23,149 bases of DNA. Source: UMGS1649 sp045637095 (GTDB lineage Bacteria; Bacillota; Clostridia; TANB77; CAG-465). A program made the translations under genes and the position numbers. The notes under the pieces were generated by a model. The model was not told the origin of the DNA and ran no database searches. It saw only the letters and a list, made by a program, of their open reading frames with translations. The stretch covers positions 1-23,149 of the forward strand of contig JAZTYX010000077.1 of the NCBI GenBank assembly GCA_045637095.1, read 5' to 3'. Of this stretch, positions 20,786-23,149 are shown piece after piece. How positions within the stretch are numbered: the stretch's first letter is position 1; each line of letters begins with the position of its first letter.

Positions 20786-22333
20786 ATGACAGGTATAATT
20801 ATAGCAATTGTCGCTACACTTGTTGTTTCAATACCTACATCTGTTTTAGTAACAAGTTCGCAAAAGAAAAAACAAGATGTTCGTGACTTAGAAAGTGCGG
20901 AAAACAGATCAAAGAAAATGATCGAAGATGCTAAACAAGAAGCTGAAAGAATCAAAAAAGACGCAATGATTGAGGCTAAAGATGAGGTAATTAAGCAAAA
21001 AGAAGAAGCAGACAGAGAGATTAAACAAAAGAAAGCCGAAATAGAAAAAGCAGAACAAAGAGTAAATCAAAGACAAGACTTAGTAGATAAAAGATTTGAT
21101 TTAATCGAGGAAAAAGAAATAAGCTTTTCTATGAAGCAACAAGCATTAGAGAAAAAAGAAAAAGAATTAGAAAACTCATTCAAAAAAGAAGAAGAGGAAC
21201 TAGTTAGAATCTCTAGACTTTCAGTTGAAGAAGCTAAACGTGAGTTAATGGCTAGACTGGAAGATGACATGAAAACAGAAATGGCAAACTACATAGTAGA
21301 CGCTCAAGCTAAAGCTAAATTTGAAGTAGACAAAAAAGCTAAACAAATGTTAGTTGGAGCAATTCAAAGATGCGCTGCTGACCATACTTCTGAAGCAACT
21401 ATATCAGTTGTAAATCTACCAAGTGATGATATGAAAGGTAGAATAATAGGAAGAGAAGGTAGAAACATTAAATCTATTGAAACATTAACAGGAATAGATA
21501 TCATAATAGATGATACTCCAGATGTAATAGTATTATCTAGCTTTGATCCAATCCGTAGAGAAGTAGCTCGTTTGGCAATTGAAAGATTAATTGCAGACGG
21601 AAGAATACATCCAGGTAAGATTGAAGAAACAATAGAAAAAGCTAAAGTAGAAGTAGCTAATACAGTTAAAGAAGAAGGTGAAAGAGCTCTTTATGAAACA
21701 GGAGTTATTAATCTTCATCCAGACTTAATTCAATTATTAGGTAAATTAAGATATAGAACAAGTTATGGACAAAATGTTCTTAACCACTCTATAGAAGTAG
21801 CACATATAGCTGGTCTTCTAGCATCAGAATTAGGACTAGATGTAGCTTTAGCAAAACGTGCAGGACTTCTTCATGATATTGGTAAATCAGTAGACCATGA
21901 AGCAGAAGGAACACACGTAGAATTAGGTGTAGAAATACTTAAGAGATACAAAGAATCTGACGCAGTTATTAATGCAGTTCATGCTCACCACGGTGACACA
22001 GAACCAACTACAATGGAAGCTGTATTAATTCAAGCAGCAGATGCAGTATCTGCATCAAGACCTGGTGCAAGACGTGAAACTGTAGATACATATATCAAGA
22101 GATTACAAAAACTTGAAGAAATTTGTGATGGATATAAAGGTGTAGATAAATCTTATGCTATCCAAGCAGGTAGAGAAGTAAGAATAATTGTTAAACCAGA
22201 ACAAGTTGATGATTCAGCTGCAACAATAATGGCAAGAAATATTGCTAAACAAATTGAAGCAGAAATGAATTACCCAGGACAAATCAAAGTAAATGTAATT
22301 CGTGAAACAAGAGCAGTTGAACTTGCAAAATAA
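20786..22333 (+). CDS. rny: Ribonuclease Y
   Basis: A membrane-bound endoribonuclease that starts mRNA decay in Firmicutes. This 515-aa protein has the standard order: an N-terminal membrane anchor (about residues 3-24), a long charged coiled coil (about 27-190), a KH domain with GREG at 222-225 (RIIGREGRNIKSIETLTG), and an HD domain with VLNHSIEVAHIAG, H363-D364 in LLHDIGKS and AVHAHHGD. The C-terminal domain ends in KVNVIRETRAVELAK, a typical RNase Y ending. RBS GGAGG 8 bases upstream. It forms a single-gene unit with its own promoter and terminator. Complete and unambiguous. Confidence 0.98.
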   Translation: MTGIIIAIVATLVVSIPTSVLVTSSQKKKQDVRDLESAENRSKKMIEDAKQEAERIKKDAMIEAKDEVIKQKEEADREIKQKKAEIEKAEQRVNQRQDLVDKRFDLIEEKEISFSMKQQALEKKEKELENSFKKEEEELVRISRLSVEEAKRELMARLEDDMKTEMANYIVDAQAKAKFEVDKKAKQMLVGAIQRCAADHTSEATISVVNLPSDDMKGRIIGREGRNIKSIETLTGIDIIIDDTPDVIVLSSFDPIRREVARLAIERLIADGRIHPGKIEETIEKAKVEVANTVKEEGERALYETGVINLHPDLIQLLGKLRYRTSYGQNVLNHSIEVAHIAGLLASELGLDVALAKRAGLLHDIGKSVDHEAEGTHVELGVEILKRYKESDAVINAVHAHHGDTEPTTMEAVLIQAADAVSASRPGARRETVDTYIKRLQKLEEICDGYKGVDKSYAIQAGREVRIIVKPEQVDDSAATIMARNIAKQIEAEMNYPGQIKVNVIRETRAVELAK

Positions 22334-22350
22334 TTAGAGTAAATAATAAC

Positions 22351-22381
22351 ACGCCAACAACGAAAGTTGAAGGCGTTTTTT
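22351..22381 (+). terminator. Terminator of rny
   Basis: Stem ACGCC/GGCGT and CAAC/GTTG separated by an AA/AA internal loop, with a GAAA tetraloop, followed by TTTTTT. It starts 17 bases after the rny stop codon. Confidence 0.88.
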
Positions 22382-22382
22382 G

Positions 22383-22411
22383 TTGTAAATTTACATAAAA
22401 AGTGGTATAAT
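22383..22411 (+). promoter_or_regulatory. Promoter of the 22464 gene
   Basis: TTGTAA (22383-22388), a 17-base spacer and perfect TATAAT (22406-22411). It begins right after the T tract of the rny terminator. Confidence 0.78.
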
Positions 22412-22463
22412 GTGTACGTTAATATAAATTTCTTATCCGAGTAATTACGAAGGAGGTTTAGGC

Positions 22464-23060
22464 ATGTTTAGGAAGAAGGCATTTATATATAACTGGTGGG
22501 TTGCAACAAAAAGCGAAAGACGGTGGTTTGTAGATGTTTTTAGCAAAGAACCTTTAACAAGCGATTGCATTATAGTTGGACAAATAAATTCTCATCTTTA
22601 TGATATTGAAACCAGCAGACATCCTGTGGTTAAAGTAACTAAAAGAGGAGTAATAACGTCCAGCGGAAGATTTTATCCTTTTTATACAGCTCATCCGTTA
22701 TACATGATGTATCTTAACGAAATTCACAGTAACGAAAGAGGTGCCATAGCATTTAACTGGCGCCAGGACAAATCATCTGAGAAGTGTATACAAGCGGATG
22801 TAGTATTTCCTAATGGAGAGTGTAAGGAGAATATTATATTTGACTTTACACCGCTTACAGATGAGTACAAGAACTTTTTGGGATTTTCTGAAACGCTTCA
22901 AATGAGAGTTGTGCTTCATACTTTTGATACAAGACCATTTAGACCAGAATATAAAGGTTGGGTATCTCCAAATGAAGTAAAAGATTCTGCATATGAGCTT
23001 TCGGAAAAAAGAAAAAATCTTGTAAAAGACATGGCAAAACTTTATAAGAGACTAAAATGA
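22464..23060 (+). CDS. Hypothetical protein, 198 aa
   Basis: The family is not recognised. It is a soluble-looking protein with no membrane segment or signal peptide, rich in aromatic residues (NWWVATKSERRWFVDVF, FYPFYTAHPLYMMY), with alternating strand-like segments to ~165 and a charged C-terminal helix (about 170-198, SEKRKNLVKDMAKLYKRLK). Recurrent short charged motifs such as DTRPFRPEYKGWV give no catalytic signature. AGGAGG lies 7 bases before the ATG. Arginine codons include CGG, CGC and AGG, a mix somewhat unlike dnaE. It has its own promoter and a long terminator. The stop TGA overlaps the terminator stem by one base. Real gene likely; function unknown. Confidence 0.72.
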   Translation: MFRKKAFIYNWWVATKSERRWFVDVFSKEPLTSDCIIVGQINSHLYDIETSRHPVVKVTKRGVITSSGRFYPFYTAHPLYMMYLNEIHSNERGAIAFNWRQDKSSEKCIQADVVFPNGECKENIIFDFTPLTDEYKNFLGFSETLQMRVVLHTFDTRPFRPEYKGWVSPNEVKDSAYELSEKRKNLVKDMAKLYKRLK

Positions 23061-23105
23061 ATAAAAGGTATAACTTAAATTAATGTTTAAGTTATACCTT
23101 TTATT
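23060..23105. terminator. 20-bp palindromic terminator after the 22464 gene
   Basis: Perfect inverted repeat 23060-23079 / 23086-23105 (core AAAAGGTATAACTTAAA and its complement) with loop TTAATG. A/T-rich ends allow use from both strands, but no gene is seen to the right within the window. Confidence 0.88.
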
Positions 23106-23112
23106 TATATTA

Positions 23113-23142
23113 TTGTAATTTACATGTTGTTTGTAATATAAT
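23113..23142 (+). promoter_or_regulatory. Possible promoter at the right edge
   Basis: TTGTAA (23113-23118), an 18-base spacer and perfect TATAAT (23137-23142). Any gene it drives lies beyond the window. Confidence 0.55.
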
Positions 23143-23149
23143 TATGAAG

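Overview
The window is AT-rich DNA, with about 27% GC in a hand-counted row of dnaE. Ribosome binding sites are strong GGAGG types, arginine in the housekeeping genes is mostly AGA, and many promoters fit TTGNNN-N17-TATAAT. Together with a Phe T-box leader, spoIIP, rny, Firmicute-type leuS and pheS, and two proteins built on the Spo0A DNA-binding domain, this points to an anaerobic, spore-forming-lineage Firmicute (class Clostridia). An uncultured gut lineage is plausible but cannot be proved from the sequence. The standard bacterial code fits. No insertion sequence, CRISPR array, rRNA gene or phage module was seen.

Layout. 1-4147: the end of an unrecognised acidic protein, then dnaE (replicative DNA polymerase). 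4170-4691: a small self-contained hypothetical gene. 4723-9569: a + strand run of a lipid kinase, leuS and a membrane-anchored GGDEF protein with a decayed EAL domain. 9600-10017: a four-tRNA operon (Val, Asp, Phe, Gly) whose promoter overlaps the preceding hairpin. 10062-11576: a pilin-signal/DUF6273-like surface protein. 11599-12292 (-): pssA, with a GTG start. 12342-13623 (+): two adjacent Spo0A-C-domain proteins without receiver domains, the most unusual part of the window. 13656-17457 (-): pheT and pheS behind a Phe-specific T-box. 17465-18307: two small hypothetical genes, convergent on one terminator. 18350-18901: a ferritin-like protein. 18914-20599: a DivIVA-like coiled-coil protein and spoIIP. 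20641-22381: rny. 22383-23105: a hypothetical gene. A promoter at the right edge drives something outside the window.

How the parts connect. The tRNA-Phe (anticodon GAA, discriminator A) has the sequence needed to be read by the pheST T-box (specifier UUC, acceptor-pairing UGGU), so riboswitch and ligand lie in the same window. Translation (leuS, pheST, tRNAs), replication (dnaE), RNA decay (rny) and lipid synthesis (pssA, lipid kinase) form the core. Between the core operons sit small genes that mostly have their own promoter and terminator hairpin; some have visibly different codon use. Sporulation-related functions appear in spoIIP and the two Spo0A-C proteins, and a c-di-GMP signalling protein is also present. 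All assignments come from reading the sequence; no database search was run.
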